The position numbers were made by a program, and so were the translations under genes. A DNA stretch of 59,837 nt. It comes from a bacterium (lineage in GTDB: Bacteria; Patescibacteriota; Saccharimonadia; Saccharimonadales; Saccharimonadaceae). Below are positions 1-8,094 of the stretch, in pieces. Below the pieces are notes generated by a model that did not search any database, was not told the origin of the DNA, and was given only the letters and a program-made list of their open reading frames with translations. The stretch's first letter is position 1. The number at the start of each line of letters is the position of its first letter. The stretch is from contig DAIDKB010000010.1 in the NCBI GenBank assembly GCA_027451105.1, positions 1 through 59,837 of the forward strand, read 5' to 3'.

Positions 1-108
1 ACGGCGCCAGACAAAAACTGGAGAGAGATCCAGGACTTTGCGATTTACGACCCAGTTGATAACAAGCCAAATTATCGCGCCACTGAATTTCAAACTAGCG
101 CGGAATAA
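1..108 (+). CDS. C-terminal end of an unidentified protein (partial)
   Basis: Frame 1 is open from the first base to a TAA at 106-108 and gives 35 residues (start ...WREIQDFAIYDP, end FQTSAE). The gene begins outside the window. The tail is hydrophilic, with no membrane segment or motif I recognise, so no function is assigned. It converges on the next gene, with the two stops overlapping by 14 bases. Confidence 0.5.
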   Translation, partial: TAPDKNWREIQDFAIYDPVDNKPNYRATEFQTSAE

Positions 109-1162
109 CGGCGCGTACGGCAGGCATCCGGACCAGACTCCAAACAATCATGATGGCGACGATGCCTAGCAGGCTGTTGACGACTAAGTCACTGCCGCTA
201 ATCGTAAAGTAGCTAATAATACAAAGGGCGACGCCGTGTAAAATGTAGGCGGTGAGCGAATGCGATCCGATTAAGCCAAGCAGCCAGCCAAACCATTTTT
301 CCAGCCAGTTTTTGATAGTCGAGAAAAATAGCAAATAGCCAGTAAACCACAAAAATGCCATCAACATGCGGTAAATGCTAATCGAGTCTTTGGCAAATAA
401 ACCATTTAGGCTGCTAGCCAGTGATTCGATACCAGTAGGATAATATGTGCAGATAACCGAAACGGAAATTGTTAATATAGTTAAAATCCAGATACTCGCC
501 GTTATAGTGTGGCGACGAGACTTTTTTAAACTGAACCACCAACTGTGAATGGCTTCGAGGTGATAGCCAACAACGCTAGGTATGAAAAATAGAGCTTGCC
601 ACTGCAAAGTCTGATTGCCAAGGCGCCAACCTAGGGCTAAAACCGCCAGGCTAATGGTTACAACCAGCCAGGCCCTACCTTGGCGCAATAACCAGACGGC
701 AAGCGGTGAAACTGCCAAGAAAATCGCGTAATAGGTTAGGAAGAAAACCCAAACGTTAGTGTACTGTAAGGTAACAGTTTTTAGGATAACGTCGCCCCAG
801 TTATTAAAAGCGAATGGTGGAGTCGGCGCACCGCCTTTTAGGTGGACGTACCAAATAATTGCAACATAGGCCAACGAACTAATAACTGACCAGACGTACA
901 ATAATACGGCGCGTCTAACTAGCTTATTGTTTATAGTCGATAGCGGCTGAGCCCGATTTTTAAAACCACGGATGTAGCCAATTAATAAGCCCGAAATAAT
1001 CACAAAGCCTTCAGCGGCGGTAACCCATAAAAGGGCGTGACCACTCATCACGCCAAAAATACTTGGCCAGCGCGATAAATGGTCGACGATAATCGTGACA
1101 ATAAAGTAGCCTCTGAGGTAATCAAGCGTTAATAGGCGACTCGGGATTTTTGGTACGGGCAT
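95..1162 (-). CDS. OpgC/acyltransferase-3-like polytopic membrane protein
   Basis: About 355 residues with roughly ten hydrophobic segments. The N-terminus (LLTLDYLRGYFIVTIIVDHL) carries the 'D-x-LRG' start typical of OpgC and acyltransferase-3 membrane proteins, which move acyl or succinyl groups onto sugars at the cell surface. The last third has the conserved pattern of a short loop followed by LTAYILHG. I chose the ATG at 1162, which lies 8 nt after a minus-strand TATAAT (1171-1176). A GTG one codon upstream is the alternative. The gene is divergent from the peroxiredoxin gene. The family call is moderate; the substrate is unknown. Confidence 0.7.
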   Translation of the reverse strand: MPVPKIPSRLLTLDYLRGYFIVTIIVDHLSRWPSIFGVMSGHALLWVTAAEGFVIISGLLIGYIRGFKNRAQPLSTINNKLVRRAVLLYVWSVISSLAYVAIIWYVHLKGGAPTPPFAFNNWGDVILKTVTLQYTNVWVFFLTYYAIFLAVSPLAVWLLRQGRAWLVVTISLAVLALGWRLGNQTLQWQALFFIPSVVGYHLEAIHSWWFSLKKSRRHTITASIWILTILTISVSVICTYYPTGIESLASSLNGLFAKDSISIYRMLMAFLWFTGYLLFFSTIKNWLEKWFGWLLGLIGSHSLTAYILHGVALCIISYFTISGSDLVVNSLLGIVAIMIVWSLVRMPAVRAVIPR

Positions 1163-1206
1163 CACCAGCTATTATACAGACATTAACTTATCGTGTCCTT
1201 AGAAGG

Positions 1207-1212
1207 TATAAT
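1207..1212 (+). promoter_or_regulatory. -10 box TATAAT giving a leaderless bcp start
   Basis: TATAAT sits 6 nt before the ATG at 1219, so transcription should begin at or next to the start codon. There is no room for a Shine-Dalgarno site. This is the type case of an arrangement repeated through the window. Confidence 0.7.
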
Positions 1213-1218
1213 GGATTT

Positions 1219-1680
1219 ATGATAAAAACACCCTATGAAGCACCAGATTTTAAATTAAGTGACGAGGCTGGAGCCGCGCATCAATTATCGGACTATCGAG
1301 GTAAATGGGTTGTCCTATACTTCTATCCCAAGGATGATACGCCCGGCTGTACAGTTGAAGCCTGTAGCTTGCGTGATGCCCGTGATGATTTGGCGGCACT
1401 TGGGGCTGAAGTCGTTGGTATTAGTCGCGATGAAGCTGGTAGCCACGAAAAGTTTAAGGCTAAGCACACACTAAACTTTACACTTTTGACTGACAGTGAG
1501 GCGAAGGTTATTAATGCCTACGGTGCTTGGGGCAAGAAGATGTTTGGCCAAGAGGGAATTTTGCGTAAGACCTTTATCATTAACCCAGAGGGCGCAGTCG
1601 TAAAAGTCTATGGACGGGTGACGCCACTTGGGCATGGTGAGCAGGTAGTTTCTGACTTAAAACAGCTTCAGTCTGCCTAG
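1219..1680 (+). CDS. bcp: Peroxiredoxin, Bcp/PrxQ type (thioredoxin-dependent peroxidase)
   Basis: 153 residues from the ATG at 1219, a normal length for Bcp/PrxQ. The peroxidatic cysteine lies in YPKDDTPGCTVEACSLRD (the TPGCTxE signature), and a second Cys five residues later fits the resolving cysteine of PrxQ proteins. The enzyme reduces hydrogen peroxide and organic peroxides in the cytoplasm. A longer reading from 1150 is possible, but it adds 23 residues upstream of the family N-terminus and would start before the TATAAT box at 1207, so I rejected it. Its stop overlaps the gatD stop in the palindrome CTAG. Confidence 0.93.
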   Translation: MIKTPYEAPDFKLSDEAGAAHQLSDYRGKWVVLYFYPKDDTPGCTVEACSLRDARDDLAALGAEVVGISRDEAGSHEKFKAKHTLNFTLLTDSEAKVINAYGAWGKKMFGQEGILRKTFIINPEGAVVKVYGRVTPLGHGEQVVSDLKQLQSA

Positions 1681-2399
1681 CGCGGTCGCTTGCTGGCGGC
1701 TCGTCGAGCTGGTTCGACGTAACTGTCGCCTATCGCTTCGCCATAAAAAGCACCATATTTTCTGGTTACGGCTTTTTCAATCAGAAAATCGGCAATCTTT
1801 GGGTTTTTAGGCAGTAATGAACCATGTAAATAACTACCGATAACGTTCTTATAGATTGCGCCCTCGGTATCATCCTCTATATTGTTACCTGCGCCCAATC
1901 GAACTTTACCGAGTGGCTTGACGTTGTCACCCAGATAAGTTTGGCCACTGTGATTTTCGTAGCCTATAATCTCACCAAACTGATCGCTAATGGTAATAAT
2001 ATTACCAATCAGGCGTTCGGACTTGCCGTGAGTTTCAATATCGAGCAGGCCGATTCCTTGGATAATTTCGCCACTGGCGGTTTTGAAAAACTTACCGAAT
2101 AGCTGGTATAAACCGCAAATCATTAGCATCGGGACGTTGTCGTCGGCTAGTTCTTTTAGCTTTGGTCCAATCTGAAGTAGATCGGCTTGAATTTTAAGCT
2201 GACCACTATCTTGACCGCCGCCGCCAATGATAATGTCGACATCGTCCGGAAACTTGTCGCCTGGATTATATGAAATAAGATTAACCTCATAGCCATACCA
2301 TTCAAGCCGTCGCTTGATTACCAGCGTGTTGCCAAAGTCGCCATAAATATTCATATCGCGTGGATAAAGTTGCAAGAGTATTAGTGAGCGTCCGGTCAT
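1677..2399 (-). CDS. gatD: Lipid II isoglutaminyl synthase, glutamine amidotransferase subunit GatD
   Basis: 240 residues. It is a class I (triad) glutamine amidotransferase: a nucleophile motif MICGLYQLFGK with the catalytic Cys, and a C-terminal YLHGSLLPKNP with the catalytic His, both typical of GatD. GatD supplies ammonia to MurT, which amidates the D-Glu of the lipid II stem peptide. The start ATG at 2399 overlaps the murT stop as ATGA, indicating translational coupling. A reading from 2468 would overlap murT by more than 70 nt and lacks family similarity, so it was not used. The C-terminus is Arg/Lys rich (ARRAASKRPR). Confidence 0.9.
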   Translation of the reverse strand: MTGRSLILLQLYPRDMNIYGDFGNTLVIKRRLEWYGYEVNLISYNPGDKFPDDVDIIIGGGGQDSGQLKIQADLLQIGPKLKELADDNVPMLMICGLYQLFGKFFKTASGEIIQGIGLLDIETHGKSERLIGNIITISDQFGEIIGYENHSGQTYLGDNVKPLGKVRLGAGNNIEDDTEGAIYKNVIGSYLHGSLLPKNPKIADFLIEKAVTRKYGAFYGEAIGDSYVEPARRAASKRPR

Positions 2400-3661
2400 C
2401 CTATTACCTCGACAGTTGTTAATTTTGCCAGTTGTCGGCGCAACTCTAACATGGCGGTGTAGGTGCAATAAATGCGTTTTGGGGACTGTTTGTTGCTAGA
2501 TAAGAACTTTTTTAAAGCTTTTGGCAGATCGGTTTCAATATTTTTGACGGTAACTTGATCGTATTGCAGGCGTAAGGCCATGTCATACGCGCGCATACCG
2601 GCAAGTTGATCAACGCCATTTTTAAGTGATTCAAAATTAACATCCCAAAGCCACGACATATCGCGACCATCGGCATAATTATCGTTGATTGCGATCATAG
2701 TCGCATAACCTTCGGGATTAAATGATTCAAGGCCCAGTCGAAAACCAGATGGATTTTTAACTAGAACCAACTCAACAGGCTGACCGTCAACCATCAATTG
2801 CTCACCACGCCCAAAAGCTGGCGTCACCTCTGAAAGGACGCTAATCAGCTTCTTGGCGTCAATATTTGCACCTAGAATAGCGCGAACTGTTGCCAGGGCG
2901 GCGGCAGCATTAAAGACATTGTAAATACCGTTAAGTTTTAGCGGCGTCGATATCGGCGTGCCATTAATTGCAAAAGTTGCGATATTATCATCAAAATTAA
3001 CTAACTCAACACTGGCTTTTTGCTGGGTTGACTGCAGCTTGCCTCCGTGAAGGTTATCATCGCTTGGAAAAGTTGCAACTAACTGTGGTGCTAGGCCAAA
3101 ATAGCTAACTTTCTGATCCTTGAGGTAACTAGCAAGACTGGCAATACGCTGATCTTCACGGTTCAGAATCACAGCGCCTGTCGTTGCCATAGCGATAGCC
3201 CGCAGCATCTTTGCTGTAGCATCAATCTCACCAAAGCGATCCAGCTGATCGCGCATGACGTTTAGAATAAGGCTGTAGGTTGGTGGGACGGTACGAACAA
3301 AGTTAACGGCGTGAGCTTCATCTAGTTCCAGGACGGCGATATCAGCCTGGAGTTCACCTCGTAAATTAATTTCACCCAGTAAAGCGGCGGCTACGCCACG
3401 GGTAAAATTACTACCGGTTCGATTGGTAAATACCTTTAGGCCTTGGCTTTCCAGCAGCTCGACAACCATTTTTGTAGTGGTGGTTTTACCGTTAGTTCCA
3501 CTGACTACTACGATGCCACGAGGCAAAGAGGCGAGTGTATTTTTGATAAAACTTGGGTCGATTTTTTCAACCACTAGGCCAGGGAGCGCCGATCCGCCAC
3601 CGCGCAGTTTTGCGGCAGCCCGAACGGCCTTGCCTAAAATGGTGACATAAGGTTTGGACAT
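2396..3661 (-). CDS. murT: Lipid II isoglutaminyl synthase, MurT subunit (Mur ligase family)
   Basis: 421 residues. The Mur-ligase ATP site is VVSGTNGKTTTTK (about residues 53-65), followed by LELDEAHA and the central-domain NxFNAAAALA. The C-terminal half (YDMALRLQYDQ) fits the DUF1727 domain of MurT. With GatD it converts the stem-peptide glutamate to isoglutamine on lipid II. Residues ~165-225, where Firmicute MurT carries a four-cysteine zinc ribbon, contain no cysteine here. The ATG lies 7 nt after a minus-strand TATAAT (3669-3674). The gene is divergent from the small membrane gene at 3698, with only 36 nt between the starts. Confidence 0.9.
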   Translation of the reverse strand: MSKPYVTILGKAVRAAAKLRGGGSALPGLVVEKIDPSFIKNTLASLPRGIVVVSGTNGKTTTTKMVVELLESQGLKVFTNRTGSNFTRGVAAALLGEINLRGELQADIAVLELDEAHAVNFVRTVPPTYSLILNVMRDQLDRFGEIDATAKMLRAIAMATTGAVILNREDQRIASLASYLKDQKVSYFGLAPQLVATFPSDDNLHGGKLQSTQQKASVELVNFDDNIATFAINGTPISTPLKLNGIYNVFNAAAALATVRAILGANIDAKKLISVLSEVTPAFGRGEQLMVDGQPVELVLVKNPSGFRLGLESFNPEGYATMIAINDNYADGRDMSWLWDVNFESLKNGVDQLAGMRAYDMALRLQYDQVTVKNIETDLPKALKKFLSSNKQSPKRIYCTYTAMLELRRQLAKLTTVEVIG

Positions 3662-3668
3662 ATGGTCT

Positions 3669-3691
3669 ATTATAGCCTAAACGGGTATAAT
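3669..3691. promoter_or_regulatory. Back-to-back -10 boxes serving murT and the divergent gene
   Basis: A minus-strand TATAAT at 3669-3674 lies 7 nt from the murT ATG. A plus-strand TATAAT at 3686-3691 lies 6 nt from the ATG at 3698. Two leaderless-type promoters are packed into one 36-nt divergent gap. Confidence 0.65.
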
Positions 3692-3697
3692 GAAGAC

Positions 3698-4081
3698 ATG
3701 TTTTTGGTGGGTATGTTGTCTTGGTGGTACGGCGATGGTTGGCGGCAGCGCTATGGGCTAATGATTAGCCGTCTGACTCGGATTAGTGATTACTTTTCAA
3801 TCGGCTTATTGCTTACGACCTTATTTGCGCCTTATCGACAGATTTCTGCTGGAAGTGTTAACGGATCAGTTGGCGCGCAGTTTCGAGCTTTTATCGATAG
3901 GTTAATTTCGCGATTTGTTGGTTTATTCGTCCGATTATTTATGGTAATTTTCGGCTTAATTGCGCTAGTCTTTCAGATCATTGCTGGCACCATCGTATTA
4001 TTATTCTGGCTTTTAATTCCCATTTTTCCACTGATTGGTTTGGTGCTATTTGCGATTGGTTGGGCGCCATCATGGCTTTAA
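3698..4081 (+). CDS. Small integral membrane protein upstream of the Clp-like ATPase
   Basis: 127 residues. The N-terminal part (MFLVGMLSWWYGDGWRQRYG) is followed by an amphipathic region and two long hydrophobic segments near the C-terminus (about residues 70-125). I do not recognise the family. It overlaps the AAA+ gene by 10 nt, so the two are surely co-translated and probably form one membrane complex. The longer reading from 3662 is rejected because the TATAAT at 3686-3691 lies downstream of that start. Confidence 0.75.
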   Translation: MFLVGMLSWWYGDGWRQRYGLMISRLTRISDYFSIGLLLTTLFAPYRQISAGSVNGSVGAQFRAFIDRLISRFVGLFVRLFMVIFGLIALVFQIIAGTIVLLFWLLIPIFPLIGLVLFAIGWAPSWL

Positions 4082-6522
4082 CGAGCTTCAATTATCGTAG
4101 CGTTCGAGCAGAAAAAGCTCGTATTGGTGTGAGCATTGGAAAAAATAGCCTAAAGTTGCTTGGTGTTAGTGCCGTTTTGCTGTTAATTGCTGGTGCGAGT
4201 TTTGTAATAATTGGCATCACAATCGGCTGGGTTTTGGTTGGTTTTGCGGTTATTCCGGCTATGGTCGCGGAATGGAAAAACGGGGAGTTGGCTAATTTAA
4301 AACCGGGCGACAAAAGCGACTCAATTGACGATTTACTTGAGGCGGATATTTTGGGATTATTGCCGCCTACCCCATCACCTTTCGACATCGCAACCTTACT
4401 CGGTCAAGTTTATGGTGGCCAGTTTTTTGCAGTTAGGTTTGGAATTGGAACGGGATTTTTGCAAGAAATAGCCTCCAAGGATAGCAAAGATATTGAAGCT
4501 TTGTGGCAAGCGGCCCTTGATATTCGAAAGCAAGCGGGCGGTAATTCGTTAACAGCCGGGATGTTGGTCATGGCATTGATTAAAAGCCATCAAAATCACG
4601 AGATGCTACTGGCGCATTTGCAGCTAGGCGTCGACGATTTGCTGCGGGGCATTACATGGCAACAGCACATCAATGATTTGATAGCTGCCGCTAGGGTACC
4701 GCGCCGAACGGGCGGTATTGGCCGTGATTGGTCGTTTGGCTGGACACCGCTTCTGTCTAGGTTTGGCCAAAATATTAGCGAGGGCGTAGCTGGCGGTGGA
4801 CTTTTGACGGTCAAGCTTGAGTCGCACGCTGACGCACTTACCCATCTAATAGCTAGTCTAAGTGCAAAAGGCCAGGGCAATGTGGCTCTAATCGGCCCAG
4901 ATGGAGTCGGGAAGACGACTATTATTTATGCATTAGCCGAGCAGCTAATTGATCCTAAGGGTGATATTCCAAACGACTTGCAGTTCCGACAGATTTTTAT
5001 GCTAGACGCTTCGGCGCTAATTTCGGCAGCACCGGGGCGTGGCGAATTAGAGAATCTGGTAGTGCGTATTTTAGGTGAGGCTTATTCTGCTAAAAATATC
5101 ATTATATGTCTGGATAATGCTCAGTTATTCTTTGAAGAGGGCATCGGTTCGGTTGATCTTTCGAATGTTTTGCTACCGATTATCGAAGCTGGGCGACTGC
5201 GTCTGATTTTTGCCATGGATGAAGGTCGCTACTTGCAAATTAGTCAACGCAACTCCAAGCTAGCTAATTCACTTAATCGGATTACTGTGAGTCCACCGTC
5301 GCGGGTCGAAGTAATCGCAGTTTTGCAGGATCAGTTGATTAATATCGAATTCCGTCAAAATGTAACCTACATGTATCAAGCTCTCGTGGAGTCTTACCGT
5401 TTAAGCGAACGCTATATTTATGATTTGGCGATGCCGGGACGAGCGGTTAAGTTGTTGGAGTCGGCAGCTGGCTATGCCGAGAACGGTTTAGTGACAGCCA
5501 GATCGGTTCAACAGGCGATTGAAAAAACTCAAGATATTAAAATTGGTGTAGCAAGCGGTGATGAGGAACGTGATAAATTATTAAATCTTGAAACCTTGAT
5601 TCATGGTCGAATGATTAACCAAACCAGGGCTGTTAGCGTGGTCAGCGATGCATTGCGCCGGGCTAGGGCGGGTGTACGTAACCAAGACAGGCCAATCGGC
5701 ACCTTCCTGTTTTTGGGCCCAACTGGTGTTGGTAAAACCGAACTAGCTAAAGCACTGGCAGACGTTTACTTTGGTGGTGAATCGAATATCATCAGGCTTG
5801 ATATGAATGAGTATGTTAGCAACAATGATGTTAGTCGTCTAATTGCCGATGGTGCGACCGATGGTATGAGTTTGACGGCGCAGGTAATGAAGCAGCCATT
5901 TAGTGTGGTGCTGCTGGATGAAATCGAGAAGGCCCATACTAATGTCCTGACTACCCTACTTCAGATGCTTGATGAAGGTATTTTACGAGATGTTAAGAAT
6001 CGTGAAGTCAGTTTTCGTGATGCGATTATTATCGCCACCAGCAACGCCGGTGCCGATCGAATTCGAGAGCACATTGAGCGCGGTTTGGATATCGAGAAAT
6101 TTGAGGACCAACTGGTTAGTGAGCTTATTGATAGCGGCCAGTTTAAGCCAGAATTTTTGAACCGTTTCGATGAAATCGTGATGTTTAGGCCACTTAAAAA
6201 AGACGAATTATTGCAAGTTGTTGATTTGATGATTAGTAAAGTTAACGAGACATTAGCCCTTCAAAAAGTATCAGTTAGTGTTGGTCAAGACGCTAAAGAA
6301 TACTTGGTTGAACAGGGCTATGATCCTCGACTAGGCGCTCGTCCAATGCGCCGCGTTGTCCAAAAGGCGGTTGAAAATACCGTTGCTAAAAAGATGCTAT
6401 CAGGCGAAGTCGAGCCAGGCGGTACAGTTGAGATTACGCTTGATCAGGTCCAGAACCTGATTGACTCAAAGGCTCAGGCTGATAGTATTGTGGCGCAGTC
6501 GCAGCAGCCTAATAATCTTTAG
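4072..6522 (+). CDS. Membrane-anchored Clp/Hsp100-type double AAA+ ATPase
   Basis: 816 residues. Two hydrophobic segments lie near residues 25-65 (LLLIAGASFVIIGITIGWVL), which ordinary ClpC/ClpB lack. A Clp_N-like helical region follows (about 100-200). AAA domain 1 has the Walker A GPDGVGKTT, but its Walker B reads IIICLDNAQL with Asn where the catalytic Glu normally stands. AAA domain 2 is canonical (GPTGVGKTELAKAL; LLDEIEKAH), with a C-terminal D2-small domain (YDPRLGARPMRRVVQ). The likely role is protein unfolding or disaggregation at the membrane. I see no obvious ClpP-docking IGF/LGF loop. The ATG at 4072 is used because it overlaps the upstream stop. Confidence 0.85.
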   Translation: MALTSFNYRSVRAEKARIGVSIGKNSLKLLGVSAVLLLIAGASFVIIGITIGWVLVGFAVIPAMVAEWKNGELANLKPGDKSDSIDDLLEADILGLLPPTPSPFDIATLLGQVYGGQFFAVRFGIGTGFLQEIASKDSKDIEALWQAALDIRKQAGGNSLTAGMLVMALIKSHQNHEMLLAHLQLGVDDLLRGITWQQHINDLIAAARVPRRTGGIGRDWSFGWTPLLSRFGQNISEGVAGGGLLTVKLESHADALTHLIASLSAKGQGNVALIGPDGVGKTTIIYALAEQLIDPKGDIPNDLQFRQIFMLDASALISAAPGRGELENLVVRILGEAYSAKNIIICLDNAQLFFEEGIGSVDLSNVLLPIIEAGRLRLIFAMDEGRYLQISQRNSKLANSLNRITVSPPSRVEVIAVLQDQLINIEFRQNVTYMYQALVESYRLSERYIYDLAMPGRAVKLLESAAGYAENGLVTARSVQQAIEKTQDIKIGVASGDEERDKLLNLETLIHGRMINQTRAVSVVSDALRRARAGVRNQDRPIGTFLFLGPTGVGKTELAKALADVYFGGESNIIRLDMNEYVSNNDVSRLIADGATDGMSLTAQVMKQPFSVVLLDEIEKAHTNVLTTLLQMLDEGILRDVKNREVSFRDAIIIATSNAGADRIREHIERGLDIEKFEDQLVSELIDSGQFKPEFLNRFDEIVMFRPLKKDELLQVVDLMISKVNETLALQKVSVSVGQDAKEYLVEQGYDPRLGARPMRRVVQKAVENTVAKKMLSGEVEPGGTVEITLDQVQNLIDSKAQADSIVAQSQQPNNL

Positions 6523-7073
6523 GCGCGAATGATTTCTTCGCTACCGTCGCTGGTAATACGAATAATTTTGGATGGGTTGGCATTTACGTCACCCTCGATA
6601 TAGCAGTTAATTTTACCGTCAAAATATGACTTGGCCTCCTCGATATTAGTGGCTGGCGGTAAGCCTTCTGGATTGGCGCTCGGTGCCACTAACGGTCCGG
6701 TTGCCTCAACTAAATCAGTAATCCGCTTGTTGTCGGGTAGGCGAAAGGCTAGGGTATTTGTGCCTCGATGCAAATATTCGAATTGCGCATCGGGGCAGTC
6801 CAGGATTATGCTAACTGGGCCTGGCCAGTAAGTCTGTATCATTTGTCGCACCTCGGCGCTTGGCTTGACGTTAAATAATTCCAAATCCTGTAACTTACTA
6901 ATCAAGATGATAAAGGGCTTTGATGGATTGCGTCGTTTGACCTCATATATTTTTTGGACGGCCGAAGGGTTAGCCGCTTGGGCGACGATACCGTAAATCG
7001 TGTCCGTTGGAATGACGGCAATATCACCACGGGCAATCGTTGGGACGGCTTGTAATAAATCAGTTTCTTGCAT
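6519..7073 (-). CDS. tsaC: L-threonylcarbamoyladenylate synthase (TsaC/Sua5/YrdC)
   Basis: 184 residues, the size of the short YrdC/TsaC form. The signature IPTDTIYGIVAQAAN, followed by KRRNPSKPFIILI, lines the ATP/threonine pocket, and PSANPEGLPPATN is the conserved late motif. It makes threonylcarbamoyl-AMP for t6A37 on ANN-decoding tRNAs. The start ATG at 7073 lies 8 nt after a minus-strand TATAGT (7082-7087), fitting the leaderless pattern. The ORF could extend to 7082, but that codon overlaps the -10 box. The stop overlaps the AAA+ gene stop by 4 nt. Confidence 0.9.
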   Translation of the reverse strand: MQETDLLQAVPTIARGDIAVIPTDTIYGIVAQAANPSAVQKIYEVKRRNPSKPFIILISKLQDLELFNVKPSAEVRQMIQTYWPGPVSIILDCPDAQFEYLHRGTNTLAFRLPDNKRITDLVEATGPLVAPSANPEGLPPATNIEEAKSYFDGKINCYIEGDVNANPSKIIRITSDGSEEIIRA

Positions 7074-7095
7074 ACTTAACAACTATATCAAATTA

Positions 7096-7130
7096 AAATA
7101 AATAGAAGCCAGCCTAGCTTCTATTTATTT
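7096..7130 (-). terminator. Terminator hairpin of tRNA-His
   Basis: The inverted repeat AAATAAATAGAAGC/GCTTCTATTTATTT (7096-7109 and 7117-7130) directly follows the tRNA-His CCA end. It is U-rich on both strands and lies just upstream of the tsaC promoter. Confidence 0.8.
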
Positions 7131-7207
7131 GGGGCGAATGATGGGGCTCGAACCCACGACCTCCGGATCCACAGACCAGCGCTCTAACCTACTGAGCTAC
7201 ATTCGCC
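7130..7207 (-). tRNA. tRNA-His (GTG)
   Basis: Cloverleaf on the minus strand: acceptor GCGAATG/CATTCGC, D-arm GCTC/GAGC, anticodon loop CTGTGGA (GTG), T-arm GTGGG TTCGAGC CCCAT, and an encoded CCA (7130-7132). The extra 5' G (7207) pairs with C73 (7133), as needed for HisRS. Base pair 31-39 is T-T, so the anticodon stem closes with a mismatch. Confidence 0.93.
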
Positions 7208-7270
7208 ATACGTAATTGGACTTAGCCATTGTAACAGATTGAGCCATATAATAAAATATCAGCCGGTACT

Positions 7271-7298
7271 TTTACAACACCTTGATAACTGATATAAT
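7271..7298 (+). promoter_or_regulatory. Promoter of tRNA-Gly
   Basis: TTTACA (7271-7276), a 16-nt spacer and TATAAT (7293-7298) lie 10 nt before the mature 5' end of tRNA-Gly. Confidence 0.7.
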
Positions 7299-7308
7299 GG
7301 CAAAATAT

Positions 7309-7383
7309 GCGGGCGTCGTATAACGGCTAATATGTCTGCCTTCCAAGCAAACGATGAGAGTTCGATTCTCTCCGCCCGCACCA
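7309..7383 (+). tRNA. tRNA-Gly (TCC)
   Basis: Acceptor GCGGGCG/CGCCCGC, anticodon loop CTTCCAA (TCC), T-arm GAGAG TTCGATT CTCTC, encoded CCA at 7381-7383. The anticodon stem is TCTGC/GCAAA, leaving a C28-A42 mismatch. It is followed by a terminator and then by an interrupted second copy of its own T-arm and acceptor end. Confidence 0.92.
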
Positions 7384-7423
7384 AAGAAAAAAGGTGATCC
7401 CCGTGATTGCCTTTTTTCTTTGG
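7381..7423 (+). terminator. Terminator hairpin that includes the tRNA-Gly CCA
   Basis: CCAAAGAAAAAAGG (7381-7394) pairs over 14 bp with CCTTTTTTCTTTGG (7410-7423). The tRNA's own 3' CCA forms the base of the stem, and the descending arm supplies the U run. Confidence 0.75.
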
Positions 7424-7436
7424 TTTGTGTTGATGG

Positions 7437-7570
7437 ATTGAACTCTCATCGGGCGAGCAAAGCGAGCAGATGAGAGTTCGTGAAGCGCCGAGCAGTGAAA
7501 ATGTGTTTACATATTTTCACAAACAAGCGGATATAGGGAACGAAGTGACCGCCTTCTCTCCGCCCGCACC
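7437..7570 (+). repeat. tRNA-derived interrupted T-arm element A (Gly)
   Basis: Order: an inverted T-arm copy containing GAACTCTCATC (7440-7450); an 18-nt loop with two GCGAGCA-like units; a direct copy GATGAGAGTTCG (7469-7480) of the tRNA-Gly T-arm 5' half (7353-7364); a 73-nt insert (7481-7553) with the hairpin GTGAAAAT/ATTTTCAC and the end GGAACGAAGTGACCGCC; then TTCTCTCCGCCCGCACC (7554-7570), identical to the tRNA 3' end. The acceptor 5' strand, D-arm and anticodon arm are absent, so this is not a functional tRNA. It ends 39 nt before the -10 box of the HIT gene. Confidence 0.8.
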
Positions 7571-7621
7571 CAAGAGATTATAAGAGACGCAACGGTGGCT
7601 CCTTTTTGCTATAATCAAACC

Positions 7622-8086
7622 ATGACTAAGTCAGTTGCTAATTGCGAGGTGTGTGCCATTTGGCCAACCAATAAGCCTATTTTCGAAACTGATAAGTGGA
7701 CTATTTCGCTCGCCCCAAATCAAGCGAATCTTGGCCGTTGTTACGTAACATTAAAAGAACATAAAGGTGATATGGCCGAGCTTACTAATGAGGAGTGGCT
7801 AGAGTTTGCCGCTATTGTGAAACGGCTTGAAAATGCAGTTAGGGGCGCGTTTGGGGCTGATCTTTTCAACTGGTCGTGCCTTATGAATCTTGCTTTTCAG
7901 GAGGCGGAGCCGCTTCCCCATGTCCATTGGCATGTTCGTCCACGCTATAGGCACCCAATTATTTTTGAAGGCGAGGAGTTTACCGATCCGCAATTTGGCT
8001 ATCACTACGACAGCTCACTATCAAAGCAATTGAACGAAGTGGTGATGAGTAAAATACGCAGTAAGCTACAAACTGCTTTGCTATAG
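7622..8086 (+). CDS. HIT-family nucleotide hydrolase
   Basis: 154 residues. The histidine triad is PHVHWHVRPR (H-x-H-x-H). A CEVC motif near the N-terminus resembles the metal-binding cysteines of some HIT proteins. HIT enzymes cleave dinucleoside polyphosphates or AMP-linked substrates; the substrate here cannot be read from sequence. The ATG at 7622 is 6 nt after TATAAT (7610-7615), another leaderless start. An upstream reading from 7595 would place that box inside the gene. The tRNA-Gly element lies directly upstream. Confidence 0.88.
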   Translation: MTKSVANCEVCAIWPTNKPIFETDKWTISLAPNQANLGRCYVTLKEHKGDMAELTNEEWLEFAAIVKRLENAVRGAFGADLFNWSCLMNLAFQEAEPLPHVHWHVRPRYRHPIIFEGEEFTDPQFGYHYDSSLSKQLNEVVMSKIRSKLQTALL

Positions 8087-8094
8087 GGTATACT

